Notes: generated by a model not told the origin, from the letters alone. Positions 18,783 through 27,719 are shown, numbered from the stretch's first letter. The stretch: 64,000 nt of DNA from CAYFPX01 sp964519895 (GCA_964519895.1 CAZFLE010000022.1:1-64000), one strand, 5' to 3'. Numbers and translations: made by a program.

Positions 18783-21005
18783 ATGAACGAGATCGGGCTC
18801 ATCCTGGGGTTCCACCTCCACCTGCCACAGGGCATGCCCCGGGCTCGGTGGGACTGGCTGCATCGGGCCGCCCTCCGCCCCATGCTCGACACGCTCGCAG
18901 CCACGCCGGGCCCCCGGGTCGTGCTGCACCTGTCCGGCGCGACCTGGAGCCGGCTGGCGGGCAGCGAGCCGACCACCCTCCAGCGCATCCGCAGCCTGGT
19001 CGGTGGCAAGCAGCTCGAGCTGCTGGGCGGAGGCTGGTCCGGGGCCTTCCTGGGGGGTCTGCCGGACCGGGACGCCCTGAGCCAGCTCCAGCTGACGGCC
19101 CGCCAGCTCAAGCGCCGGGTCGGGGTCATGCCCCAGGGCGCCTGGCTGACCCATGGGGCCTGGGATCCAGGGCTGCCGCGTACGCTCTCCCGGGCGGGCC
19201 TGAGCCACGCCTTCCTGCCCGACGACGCCTTTGCAGCGGCCGGCATGCTGCCCCACGACCTGGACGGCCCGGTGCTGACGGAACGCGAGGGCAGCACGCT
19301 GACCCTGTTCCCCCTCGACGGCTCCCTGGCCGCGATGATCCCGGCCCGCCCAGTGCCAGAGGTCATCGACTACATGCGGCGCAGGGCGAGGGCGGACCTC
19401 ACGGTCACCACCTGGTTCGGCGATCTCGAGGAGCTGGCGGAGAAGACCCGCAAGTCCGGCCTGCGCACCTGGCTGAGCCAGCTGATGCGCAAGCTGACCG
19501 CCAACGAGCACTGGCTCCGCACGATGTTCCCGACCCAGGTCATGCAGCGCCTGCCCCCGCGCCGCCGGGTCTACCTGCCCACCTGGTTCCCACCGGCCCT
19601 CGCCGAGAGCGCCCTGGCCCCAGGTGACGTGGACAGGCTGTCCGAGGTCCAGGCCGTGCCGGCGGCGGGGTGGGAGGCCTTCCTGGCCCGCTACGACGAG
19701 GCCAACCGGCTCCACAAGGCCTTGCTGCGCGTCTCCCGCGAGGTCCAGCGCCTGCGGGCCCACCTGCGCAAGACCGGCCTGGACGACGACGGCAAGCGGG
19801 CCCTGGAAAAGGCCACCGAAGCCCTGTGTCGGGCCGGCTCCTCCGACCCCCTCTGGCACGCCCAGGGGCGCTGGATGGGGGTCTACGACCCGGCCATGCG
19901 CCAGGCCGCCTGGAGCGCCGTGGTCGAGGCCGAGCGGGCCTGCAACCTGGTCCTGGGTGGACAGCACGCCATGCGGTGCGAGCGGGCGGACCACAACGGC
20001 GACGGCCGGCAGGAGGTGCTGGTGCGCACCCCTCACGTCGCGGCCATGGTCGAGCCCGAGCTGGGTGGCGCCCTGACCGAGCTGGCGCTCTGGGAGATGC
20101 CCGGCAACCTGCTGAACACCATGACCCGGCGCCAGGAGCTGTACCACGACAGCCTGCTGCGCAACGCCATGCTGCCGGCCCTGGTCGACGAGGAACCCGA
20201 AGAGGTCATCACCAACACCGAGGACTCGGTCCCGCCTCAGGACCCTGGGGCCTCTCTGTTGATCGAAGACGACGACGAGTACGAGTCCGGTCGCTGGGAC
20301 CTGATCCAGCCCGGGGGTGAGCTGCCTCTGTGCGACCGCCTCCAGCAGGACCGCCGGGTGCGCACGTCCTTCGCGGACCACTTCCTGGGGGCCGAGACGA
20401 CCCTGGAGAACCTGTGGCGCGGCCAGCACGCCGAGGAAGGCGACTTCACCCACGGCGCCTACAAGGTGCTGAATGCAGAGACCCAGGGGCAGGACGTGGT
20501 CTCCGTCCACCTGGCCCGGGAGGGCCTGGTCCGCCAGGCCGGCTCCAAGGGCGTCGAGGAGCGGCTGGTCCAGGTGACCAAGCAGTACACCTTCCACCGG
20601 GTCCAGGCCCGGATCGACGTGCGCTACGAGATCAGCAACCGGTACCACTCTCCGGTGCGCAGCACCTTTGCCGTCGAGCTCAACCTGGGCCTGGACGGAC
20701 GGGTGGGGGACGCGGTCGCTATCAAGCTGGACGACGGTCGAAGCATCCCCGTCACAAAGCGCGGCAAGGTCGAGTCCATCCGTCAGCTGGCCCTGGTGGA
20801 CAAGGCCCGGCAGCTGGCTGTGCGGCTGGCCGTGGAGCAGCCCGCGACCCTGTGGTTCTACCCCGTGGAGTGTGTGGTGGCGGGCCGTGGCGGTCTGGAA
20901 ACGGTCTACCAGGGCCCGTGTCTGCTGCTCAGCTGGCCCGTTAGCCTCTGGGGCGAGGAGCGCGTGCGGCTGGACCTGTCGCTGGCGGTGCAGCTGCAGC
21001 GGTAG
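18783..21005 (+). CDS. GH57 4-alpha-glucanotransferase-like protein with altered catalytic motifs (probable pseudoenzyme)
   Basis: A 740-residue protein with the three-part layout of GH57 4-alpha-glucanotransferases: an N-terminal GH57 barrel, a DUF1925-like middle (GVYDPAMRQAAWSAVVEAE) and a DUF1926-like beta-sandwich C-terminus (DHNGDGRQEVLV, LTELALWEMPGNLLNTMTRR). The active-site motifs are eroded. The HNHQP-type motif is HLHLPQG (11-17), GGGYYEP is GGGWSGA, and the TERVW-type motif carrying the nucleophile reads WLTHGAW, with His124 replacing Glu. The acid-residue motif DDGEKFG reads GDLEELA; its Asp214 may remain. An acidic loop of about 35 residues (from about 465) is inserted in the C-terminal sandwich. 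It may bind glucan or assist its neighbours rather than catalyse. It follows the first GH57 gene by 198 bp. Confidence 0.85.
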   Translation: MNEIGLILGFHLHLPQGMPRARWDWLHRAALRPMLDTLAATPGPRVVLHLSGATWSRLAGSEPTTLQRIRSLVGGKQLELLGGGWSGAFLGGLPDRDALSQLQLTARQLKRRVGVMPQGAWLTHGAWDPGLPRTLSRAGLSHAFLPDDAFAAAGMLPHDLDGPVLTEREGSTLTLFPLDGSLAAMIPARPVPEVIDYMRRRARADLTVTTWFGDLEELAEKTRKSGLRTWLSQLMRKLTANEHWLRTMFPTQVMQRLPPRRRVYLPTWFPPALAESALAPGDVDRLSEVQAVPAAGWEAFLARYDEANRLHKALLRVSREVQRLRAHLRKTGLDDDGKRALEKATEALCRAGSSDPLWHAQGRWMGVYDPAMRQAAWSAVVEAERACNLVLGGQHAMRCERADHNGDGRQEVLVRTPHVAAMVEPELGGALTELALWEMPGNLLNTMTRRQELYHDSLLRNAMLPALVDEEPEEVITNTEDSVPPQDPGASLLIEDDDEYESGRWDLIQPGGELPLCDRLQQDRRVRTSFADHFLGAETTLENLWRGQHAEEGDFTHGAYKVLNAETQGQDVVSVHLAREGLVRQAGSKGVEERLVQVTKQYTFHRVQARIDVRYEISNRYHSPVRSTFAVELNLGLDGRVGDAVAIKLDDGRSIPVTKRGKVESIRQLALVDKARQLAVRLAVEQPATLWFYPVECVVAGRGGLETVYQGPCLLLSWPVSLWGEERVRLDLSLAVQLQR

Positions 21006-21029
21006 CACCGGGCTCTCCCGGAGATCTCC

Positions 21030-22733
21030 ATGGCCGTCGGCAGCTTCGTCCTGGTCCTCCACGGGCACCTCCCCTACGTGCTAAAGCACGGTCGTTGGCC
21101 TCACGGGGAGCACTGGCTCTTCGAGGTGGCGGCCGAGACCTGGATGCCCCTGCTGGGCGTGATCGATGAGTGCCTGGCCCAGGACCGACGCTTTCCCGTG
21201 ACCCTGGGGCTGACGCCTGTGCTGCTGGAGCAGCTCGCCCACGATGCCTTCAAGGGGGGCTTCGTGGTCTGGCTCGACGAACGCATCGCCCGGGCATCCC
21301 GGGACGAGGCCGAGTTCCGCAGCGCGGGCGAGCTGCACCTGGCCTATCTGGCCGGGCACTGGCGGGAGCACTACCAGGCGATGCTGTCCCGGTTCGAAGC
21401 GCTGGATCGGGACCTGCCCGCCGCATTTGCCCGCCACTGGGACCAGGGCGGCCTGGAGCTCCTGAGCTCGAACGCCACCCACGGGTACATGCCACTGCTC
21501 CTGCACGACGCGAGCTGCCAGGCCAACCTGCGGCTGGGACTCGAGACCTCAGAGCGCATCCTGGGCCGCCGACCCCGGGGCATCTGGCTGCCCGAGTGCG
21601 CCTACCGCCCAGGCGGGTCGTGGACGCCGCCCGTGCTGGGCGGTGGCGCACGCCTGCGCAAGGGCACGGATCAGATCCTGGCCGACGAGGGGGTCGAGTA
21701 CACCTTCCTCGACAGCCACCTGCTGACGGGCTCCCGCTCCGAGGGCGTGCGCCAGGACGGGGAATTCCACAAGGTCTCCTGGGAACAGGCCGGCTGGGAC
21801 CACGGCCGGGGCTGGCGCTCGCCGCTGGAGCCTCATCTGGCCAGCTCGGACGGCGGCGACGGCCGGCTGAGCGTCTTCGCTCGCCACCCCAAGGTCTCCG
21901 AACAGGTCTGGTCCGGCGAGGTCGGCTACCCCGGGGACGGGCGCTACCTGGAATTCCACAAGCGGCACGGCCAGGCGGGTCTGCGCTACTGGAAGGTGAC
22001 CGGCCGCGACGTGGATCTGGGCGACAAGGCCGCCTGGCACCCCGACGACATTCCCGGAGCGGTGCACGGTCACGCCCAGCACTTCGCGGCCAGTGTGCGG
22101 GCCCTGCTGACCGAACACCGCGAGGCGACCGGCCGACATGGTGTCGTGGTGGCGAGCTTCGACGCCGAGCTCTTCGGCCACTGGTGGCACGAGGGCGTGG
22201 GGTTCTTGCGCGACGTGATGCTGGCCCTGCAGGCCGATCCCCAGGTCGACACCGAGACCGCCGGAGAGTTCCTGGACGGGCACCCCCCCGACAAGGTCTG
22301 CTGGATCCCCGAGGGGTCCTGGGGCGCAGGCGGGGATCACCGGGTCTGGCTCAACGAGGAGCTGCGCTGGACTTGGGAGGTCGAGTACCGCGCAGAGGAG
22401 CGCTTCGGCCAGCTGTGCCTGACCCTGCCGTGGCAGACCCACGCCCGGGTCCGAGGGGCCCTGGAGCGAGCGGGCCGGGAGCTGCTCCTGCTCCAGGCGT
22501 CGGACTGGCAGTTCGTCATCCACACCCGCGGGGCCCAGGACTATGGGCTGAAGCGCTTCGCCCTACACGCCACGCGCTTCGACCGCATGTGCGAGGTGGC
22601 CGAGGATCTCGCGGCGGGCAAGCGGCTCAGTCCGGTCCAGCGGGCCCAGCTGTCCGAGGTCGACACCCACGACGACATCTTCCCGGTGGGGCCCCTGCGG
22701 CTGGACCTGTGGGACACCGGCGACCTTGGCTGA
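21030..22733 (+). CDS. 1,4-alpha-glucan branching enzyme, GH57 family
   Basis: Probably introduces alpha-1,6 branches into alpha-glucan in the cytoplasm. The 567 residues match GH57 (DUF1957-type) branching enzymes in length and motif spacing: HGHLPY (11-16), GIWLPECAYRP with nucleophile Glu189, and VVVASFDAELFGHWW with acid Asp378. The C-terminal helical domain (ELLLLQASDWQFVIHTRGAQDY) is also characteristic of the family. The start is ATG 21030, 24 bp after the pseudo-GH57 stop, and the stop overlaps the GalT-like gene by 8 bp. All these genes probably form one operon for building or remodelling a glycogen-like polymer. Confidence 0.93.
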   Translation: MAVGSFVLVLHGHLPYVLKHGRWPHGEHWLFEVAAETWMPLLGVIDECLAQDRRFPVTLGLTPVLLEQLAHDAFKGGFVVWLDERIARASRDEAEFRSAGELHLAYLAGHWREHYQAMLSRFEALDRDLPAAFARHWDQGGLELLSSNATHGYMPLLLHDASCQANLRLGLETSERILGRRPRGIWLPECAYRPGGSWTPPVLGGGARLRKGTDQILADEGVEYTFLDSHLLTGSRSEGVRQDGEFHKVSWEQAGWDHGRGWRSPLEPHLASSDGGDGRLSVFARHPKVSEQVWSGEVGYPGDGRYLEFHKRHGQAGLRYWKVTGRDVDLGDKAAWHPDDIPGAVHGHAQHFAASVRALLTEHREATGRHGVVVASFDAELFGHWWHEGVGFLRDVMLALQADPQVDTETAGEFLDGHPPDKVCWIPEGSWGAGGDHRVWLNEELRWTWEVEYRAEERFGQLCLTLPWQTHARVRGALERAGRELLLLQASDWQFVIHTRGAQDYGLKRFALHATRFDRMCEVAEDLAAGKRLSPVQRAQLSEVDTHDDIFPVGPLRLDLWDTGDLG

Positions 22734-23556
22734 GCTCCGACGGGACCCGCTGACCGGCGGGTGGTCCCTGGTCAGCAGCGAGCGTCGACGGCGGCCAGCT
22801 CACCTGGGGGACGAGCCCCGACCCACGCCCTGTGCCCTGTGCCCCGGACAGGGCTCGCCCCTGGAGCTTGCGCGGGGAGAGCGAGGCGTTCGCGTCGTCG
22901 CCCACGGTCGTCCCGCCCTGCGGGTCGAGCGGTCCTGGCGAGCCCCCCGGGGAGACTCGGCCCCGGCGGTGGGGGCCCACGAGGTCCTGATCGAGGGCGA
23001 CTCTCACACCTGGGCGGGCTGGGCACCGCGGCGAGCCCTGCTCCACGAGCACCTGGTGCTGCTCGAGGCGCGCTGCCAGGATCTGGCCCAGGACGCTCGC
23101 CTGGTGTCGATGATCTGGGTGCGGGACCAGGACACGGGGCTGGCGCCCCCAGGCACCCACCCCCACGGACAGCTCTTTGCGCTGCCCGTGCCGTTGGCGG
23201 GTCCCCCCGTGCCGCGCCCGGCGCCCGACCGGACCCTCTGCTCGGCGGGCGACGCCCGGGCCGTGGTGGTGCCGGCACCGCAGCGAGACTTCCAGCTCGC
23301 CGTGTGTCCCGGCGAGTCCATGTCGGACACGGCCCAGGTTCTGTGGCGCACCCTGGTGGCGGTGGAGCAGGCGCTGGCATCCCCCCCGGTCAGCTGCGCC
23401 TGGACGCGACCTGCACAGGGTCGGCAGGGCGTGATCCTGGTGCAGCCGTGGCTCGAGCGGCCCGGTGGCCTCGACCTGGTGCCGCTGGGCTTTGCGACCT
23501 GGTCCCCGTCACAGGCCGCAGCCACGCTTCGAGCCGCGCTACCCCGGGTGGCCTGA
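22726..23556 (+). CDS. Galactose-1-phosphate uridylyltransferase-like (GalT, HIT superfamily), short form
   Basis: GalT-family nucleotidyl-sugar transferase homologue of 276 residues, shorter than typical GalT (about 330-350). It has the family opening DPLTGGWSLVSSERRRRP, the zinc pair Cys36/Cys39 (CALC), GAHEVLIEGDSH (83-94), and the active-site motif HPHGQ (145-149), where His147 would form the covalent uridylyl intermediate. TTG 22726 is used; it overlaps the end of the branching-enzyme gene by 8 bp, indicating translational coupling. Placement in a glucan cluster suggests it moves sugar-1-phosphates in or out of nucleotide sugars, and the substrate need not be galactose. The C-terminal domain is abbreviated. 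Confidence 0.82.
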   Translation: MAELRRDPLTGGWSLVSSERRRRPAHLGDEPRPTPCALCPGQGSPLELARGERGVRVVAHGRPALRVERSWRAPRGDSAPAVGAHEVLIEGDSHTWAGWAPRRALLHEHLVLLEARCQDLAQDARLVSMIWVRDQDTGLAPPGTHPHGQLFALPVPLAGPPVPRPAPDRTLCSAGDARAVVVPAPQRDFQLAVCPGESMSDTAQVLWRTLVAVEQALASPPVSCAWTRPAQGRQGVILVQPWLERPGGLDLVPLGFATWSPSQAAATLRAALPRVA

Positions 23557-23562
23557 GCGGGA

Positions 23563-24288
23563 TCAGCCCTCGGCGTCCTCGTCCTCGTCCTTGTCCTTGT
23601 CCTTGTCCTTGTCCTTGTCCTTGTCCTTCTTCTTCTTCTTCTTCTTGTCCTTCTTCTTCTTCTTCTTGTCCCCGTCGTCCTCTGCCGGCTCCTCTTCGGC
23701 CGGGGCCAGGTCGGGACAAGAGGCACGGAAGTCGGGGGCGTCGCCAAACACCGCCCAGCTCCCCACCAGGGTCTCGTCGGGACAGCGCACCTGGATCAGG
23801 TGGGTGCCCCCCACGATCTCCAGGTTGGACGAGACCTGGGCGCCGTCCACCCAAGCGGTCACGCCGTCGGGAGGGCTCACCGTGATCAGGCTTCGACTGT
23901 CGACCTCTGAACGCAGGGCCTCGAACAGGGCCTGGGCCTGCTGGTCGGCCACCAGGCCGCTGTCCCAGGAGTAGTAGAGGTCCTTTTCGAGCGCCTTGCG
24001 CCACCAGGTGAGGGCGGCCTCGTCCTTGTCGCCGGCGAAGAACTCCATCACGCCCTGGTAGTAGAAGATGCCCGCCAGCGTGTAGCTCTGGACCACGTTG
24101 GCTTGGGTCGGTGCTTCGGACTCGGCCTGGGTGAGGAGGTCCTTGGCCGTCGGAAAGTCTCCGGACGCGATGGCCTGGATCGCAAAGGAGAGCTTGTCCT
24201 CGACCGAATTCGCGTGGGCGGCGGGAGCGGCCAGCAGTCCAAGCATGGACAGGGCGCTCAGGCGGGCGATGAGAGGGCGGGACGTCAT
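23563..24288 (-). CDS. Secreted TPR-like protein with a Lys/Asp repeat tail
   Basis: A 241-residue exported protein. The signal peptide (residues 1-26) ends at AHANS. Residues 27-125 are helical and TPR-like (AIASGDFPTAKDLLTQAESE). Residues 130-185 look like a PEGA-type beta domain (ITVSPPDGVTAWVDGAQV). The last 40 residues are an extreme low-complexity tail: acidic first, then runs of Lys and a Lys-Asp alternation. The tail is encoded by a hexanucleotide repeat. Similar architectures occur as uncharacterised envelope proteins in myxobacteria-like genomes. It is convergent with the GalT-like gene (6 bp apart). A role in binding a polyanionic surface is conceivable. Its function is unknown. 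Confidence 0.75.
   Translation of the reverse strand: MTSRPLIARLSALSMLGLLAAPAAHANSVEDKLSFAIQAIASGDFPTAKDLLTQAESEAPTQANVVQSYTLAGIFYYQGVMEFFAGDKDEAALTWWRKALEKDLYYSWDSGLVADQQAQALFEALRSEVDSRSLITVSPPDGVTAWVDGAQVSSNLEIVGGTHLIQVRCPDETLVGSWAVFGDAPDFRASCPDLAPAEEEPAEDDGDKKKKKKDKKKKKKKDKDKDKDKDKDKDEDEDAEG
23586..23671. repeat. (GTCCTT)n hexanucleotide and (CTT)n trinucleotide repeats inside a coding region
   Basis: The plus strand shows about seven tandem GTCCTT units followed by two CTT runs separated by one GTC. On the minus strand this encodes a Lys-Asp alternation and poly-Lys stretches in the tail of the preceding gene. The units are multiples of three, so slippage would change the tail length without shifting the frame. 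Confidence 0.9.
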
Positions 24289-24372
24289 GGGATTTCAGCC
24301 TACACGCTCAGGCGGAGCGGGGGGGAGGGGAAGGCGGGGGCCCTGGCGCCGAGGCCGGCCCGGTCGCCCGGA

Positions 24373-26460
24373 TCACTCGATGTAGCCCAGATCTCGGAGC
24401 TGTTGTTCCGTCTCGGGGTCGATCACGGGCTGGACCACCGGGGCGGTGCCAGCGACCTGGGCGTCCAGGAACCGCCCCAGGCGCTGGGCGCGCTCCAGCG
24501 GCGGCAGGCCGGAGCCGTCGCCGGGGGCGGGCATGGACAAGAGGTCCAGGGTCTCGGACGGGTCGTCGGCCAGGTTGTAGAGCTCGTCCCGCTCCGCCCC
24601 GTGGATGAGCTTCCAGGGCCCGAGTCGCAGGGCCTTGCGCTCCTGGCCGTAGCGCACCGCCTCGGCGATGGATGGCCACGCCGTGACCGGCACCCCCGGG
24701 GGCTGATCCAGGGCCAGGTACATGTCGCGCACAGCCCGAGGGCAGCGATCGATGCAGTCCTTGGCGCTCTCTGGACCCTCGCCGGGCACACAGTCTCGCG
24801 CGGGGGCCGGGTGCTCGCAGAGCTCGCGGCGCACGGGCAGGCCCAGGGCCTCGAAGAGCGGCAAGCCATCGATGGCGCCCCGGGGCTTCTGCCCGGTCAG
24901 GGTCAACAGCGTCGGGAGCACGTCGGTGGTGCGCACCGGGCGGTCCACGAGGCCAGGTCGCAAGGCCCGGGGACGGTAGACGACCAGCGGGACGCGCACG
25001 AGCTCCTCGTAGACGGTGTGGCCGTGCCGGGTGCCTGCTGGGATGGGCTGGTCGGGGTAGGCGCCTGGGTGCTCCGAGAACTCCTCGCCGTGATCGGCGG
25101 TCACGACGACCCAGGTGTTGTCTGGGAGCGCCCTCAAGACCCTGCCCAGCTGCTCGTCCATGAACCGGACCTCGGCGTCGTACAGCCGCTCGACCGGATC
25201 GGCGTAGTCGTCCGGGAGCGCGGCCAGGTGCCGCTCAGGGGGCGTGTAGGGGCCGTGAGGGTCCATGAAGTGGAGCATCAGGAACCAGGGCGTCGCGCCC
25301 TGGGAGCGGATGAAGGACAGGGCCTTGTCCGCCTGTCTATCGGCCGGCGTGTAGGAGCGATCCGGCAGCAGGGTCAGGCCCACCTGGTCCAGGGGCTGCA
25401 GGATCAGGGGCATGTGGCCCAGCCCCAGAGCGTCGTCGTAGTAGTCGAAGCCCTGGTCCAGGCCGAACAGGCCCTTGAGCCAGGCATTCGTGACGATGCC
25501 GCCGGTCGCGTACCCGGCCCGCTGCAGGTACCGGGGCAGCGTGCGGGCACCGGGCGGCAGGCTCGACTGCAGGTTCCGCGTGCCGTCGTTGATGCCCGCG
25601 CCGTGATGCTCGGGCTCCAGGCCGGTCAAGATCGAAGCAAAGGCGGGCAGGGTCCAGCCCGCACCGGACATGGCCTGGGTGTAGACGAAGCTGCGCTCCG
25701 CCAGCCGGTCCAGGTTGGGGGTCAGGTCCAGCTCGGCGCCGGTGGCCGTCAGACGGTCGGCCCTCAGGGTGTCGACCACCACCAACAGGATCGCGGGCTT
25801 GTCGGCGGATCGGGCCCGGGGCTGGGGAAAGGACGGCTCGAAGAACGCCGGAAGCGGGATCCGCACCACCCAGAACACCACCGCAGCCACCAGGGTGATG
25901 CGGAGGGGCCGGGGTGTGCGGGCCTCGACCATCCGGGCCACCCCGACCGCCACGACCGCCCCGAGGGCCAGGATCGCCAGGTCCACGGTCAGGGCCCGGG
26001 TCGAGAAGGCGCTGCCTAGGGCGTTGAGGTTGGCGACCAGGATCAGGACCGTCACGGTCCAGGCGCCGGCCAGTCCGCCCCAGCGAAGCTGCTCCCGCTG
26101 CTTGGTCAGGTAGAGCGCGGTGATCATGAAGCCGCCGCACAGGAGCATGGCGACGCTGAAGCCGGGCCAGCCGGGCAGGGTGCGCTCGGCGAGCTGAAAG
26201 GACAGACGCCCCCCGAGCAAGAACGTCGCTGTGCCCGCCCAGATCCACCAGGCCAGGGCCAGCTGGCGGGCGCCCAGCGCCCCCATCAAGGCCCCGACGA
26301 CGCCGGGCACCAGCATGTACAGGGGCGCCAGCTGGAGCAGCTCACCAACCCGCAGGGGGGGCTGGGCCAGGGCGAAGTTCGCCAGCTCCTCGGCCCCGAA
26401 GAACGCCAGTCCCGTGGCCAGTCCGAGGGCCAGTCCTCGCAGCAGCAGCTCTCTGTCCAT
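24373..26460 (-). CDS. Membrane-anchored sulfatase-superfamily hydrolase/transferase
   Basis: A 695-residue protein with about six transmembrane helices in the first 205 residues, then an alkaline-phosphatase-fold sulfatase domain facing the periplasm. Metal-site motifs are present: LVVVDTLRADRL near 228, DPHGPYTPP and VVVTADHGEEFSEH. At the nucleophile position, where classical sulfatases have C/S-x-P-S-R, the sequence is GWTLPAFASILTG. Thr is the only hydroxyl available and there is no Cys to become formylglycine. This is closer to phospho-glycerol or phosphoethanolamine transferase-like members, so a role in envelope lipid or polysaccharide modification is more likely than sulfate release. 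It is divergent from the glycosyltransferase gene pair, 59 bp apart. Confidence 0.82.
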   Translation of the reverse strand: MDRELLLRGLALGLATGLAFFGAEELANFALAQPPLRVGELLQLAPLYMLVPGVVGALMGALGARQLALAWWIWAGTATFLLGGRLSFQLAERTLPGWPGFSVAMLLCGGFMITALYLTKQREQLRWGGLAGAWTVTVLILVANLNALGSAFSTRALTVDLAILALGAVVAVGVARMVEARTPRPLRITLVAAVVFWVVRIPLPAFFEPSFPQPRARSADKPAILLVVVDTLRADRLTATGAELDLTPNLDRLAERSFVYTQAMSGAGWTLPAFASILTGLEPEHHGAGINDGTRNLQSSLPPGARTLPRYLQRAGYATGGIVTNAWLKGLFGLDQGFDYYDDALGLGHMPLILQPLDQVGLTLLPDRSYTPADRQADKALSFIRSQGATPWFLMLHFMDPHGPYTPPERHLAALPDDYADPVERLYDAEVRFMDEQLGRVLRALPDNTWVVVTADHGEEFSEHPGAYPDQPIPAGTRHGHTVYEELVRVPLVVYRPRALRPGLVDRPVRTTDVLPTLLTLTGQKPRGAIDGLPLFEALGLPVRRELCEHPAPARDCVPGEGPESAKDCIDRCPRAVRDMYLALDQPPGVPVTAWPSIAEAVRYGQERKALRLGPWKLIHGAERDELYNLADDPSETLDLLSMPAPGDGSGLPPLERAQRLGRFLDAQVAGTAPVVQPVIDPETEQQLRDLGYIE

Positions 26461-26519
26461 TCCGCAACAGCCTTGGCAGCGTGCGCAGGATAGCGCGGGC
26501 TCCCCAGGGATGCCCGGTC

Positions 26520-27719
26520 ATGAGAATCCGCTACTTCGCCTACTTCTACCCGCCCTGCATCGGCGGAGGCGAGGTGATCCTGGCGCAGCAGGCCAAGACC
26601 CTGGCGCGACGGGGCCACGAGGTGCACGTGCACTGCACGGCCTTCACGAACCTGGACCTGTCCACGCGCACCGACGCCGGGCTCAGAGTCGAGGACGGCG
26701 TGCACGTGCACCGCCACGAATCGCGGGTGCTGCCCTTCCACAACCCTCTGGAAAAGGACGCCGTCACGCCCGGCATGTGGCGCCACGCGTGGGCGCCAGC
26801 CGACCTGCACGTGTGCATGGGCTACCCCTCACTCCACCTGGACGCCTGCAGCCTGGTCCACAGGCTCCGCGGGACGCCGCTGGTGGTCCAGAACTACGTG
26901 ACCGCCGACTTCCTGGACGAGATCCTGGACGGCCAGGGGGGCGCGAACAAGGCCCTGCGCAGCCGCTACTGGCGCAGCTGGGTCCGGCGGCAGCTGGCTG
27001 CGGCGGATCTGGTGCTCGCCGACTCGCCGGTGGCGGCGCGGGGGCTCGCCGACAGGCTGGGCCTGGCCAACGTGGCCTACCACATGGGCTCTGGGGTGGA
27101 CCCAGGCGAGTTCGCGGCGGTGACCCCAACCCGGGTCGCGGCGGCCCGGGCGCAGCTGGGGCTGGGCACCGAGCGGCTGATCCTGAGCCCTTCGCGCCTG
27201 AGCCACCAGAAGGGCGCGGACCTGCTGGTCCAGGCGGCTGGCCCCCTGCTCGACGAGGGCTGGCGTCTGGTCTTCCTGGGTCCGATCAACGAGCCGGACT
27301 TCTACCGTCGGGTCCAAGAGCTCGCAGCGCCCTGGGGCGACCGGATCGTGTTCGGACGCTTGGAGCGCCCCGAATTCGTGGCCCTCCTCTCGGACGCCGA
27401 GGTGATCTGCCTGCCCAGTCGTGGCGAGGCCGGCGGCGGGGTGGTGCTCGAGGGCATGTGCGCCGGACGCACGGTGGTCACCACCGAGGGGGTCGAGGCC
27501 GCCCGGGAGGACTACCTGGAGCACGGCGTGAACGGCCTGATGTGTCCGGTCGACGATGTGCCGGCGCTGCGGGAGTGCCTGACCCACGCGATGACCCAGG
27601 ACTGCAGCTCGATGCGGCTCGCGGCCCGCGATACCGTCCTGTCCCGGTACACCTGGGAGGCCAGCGTGGACCACCTGTGGAACCTGTGGGCCCAGGCCCT
27701 CGGAGGACGCCTTGGCTGA
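26520..27719 (+). CDS. Glycosyltransferase family 4 (GT-B fold)
   Basis: Transfers a sugar from a nucleotide donor, with retention of configuration, in polysaccharide or lipid-linked glycan assembly. ATG 26520 gives MRIRYFAYFYPPCIGGGEVI, a typical GT4 opening with the glycine-rich loop; an ORF start 39 bp upstream lacks support. The 399 residues fit the family. The C-terminal donor-binding region reads LSPSRLSHQKGADLL and the E-x7-E-like motif reads GEAGGGVVLEGM. It overlaps the following GT2 gene by 8 bp, so the two enzymes are translationally coupled and probably work on the same glycan. The donor and acceptor cannot be inferred. Confidence 0.9.
   Translation: MRIRYFAYFYPPCIGGGEVILAQQAKTLARRGHEVHVHCTAFTNLDLSTRTDAGLRVEDGVHVHRHESRVLPFHNPLEKDAVTPGMWRHAWAPADLHVCMGYPSLHLDACSLVHRLRGTPLVVQNYVTADFLDEILDGQGGANKALRSRYWRSWVRRQLAAADLVLADSPVAARGLADRLGLANVAYHMGSGVDPGEFAAVTPTRVAAARAQLGLGTERLILSPSRLSHQKGADLLVQAAGPLLDEGWRLVFLGPINEPDFYRRVQELAAPWGDRIVFGRLERPEFVALLSDAEVICLPSRGEAGGGVVLEGMCAGRTVVTTEGVEAAREDYLEHGVNGLMCPVDDVPALRECLTHAMTQDCSSMRLAARDTVLSRYTWEASVDHLWNLWAQALGGRLG

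Noticed and set aside
23580..23680. CRISPR-like or other spaced repeat array
   Set aside because: The repeats are contiguous hexamers and trimers without spacers and lie in a coding frame.
24373..26460. Classical formylglycine sulfatase
   Set aside because: No Cys/Ser-x-Pro-x-Arg maturation motif is present at the nucleophile position.
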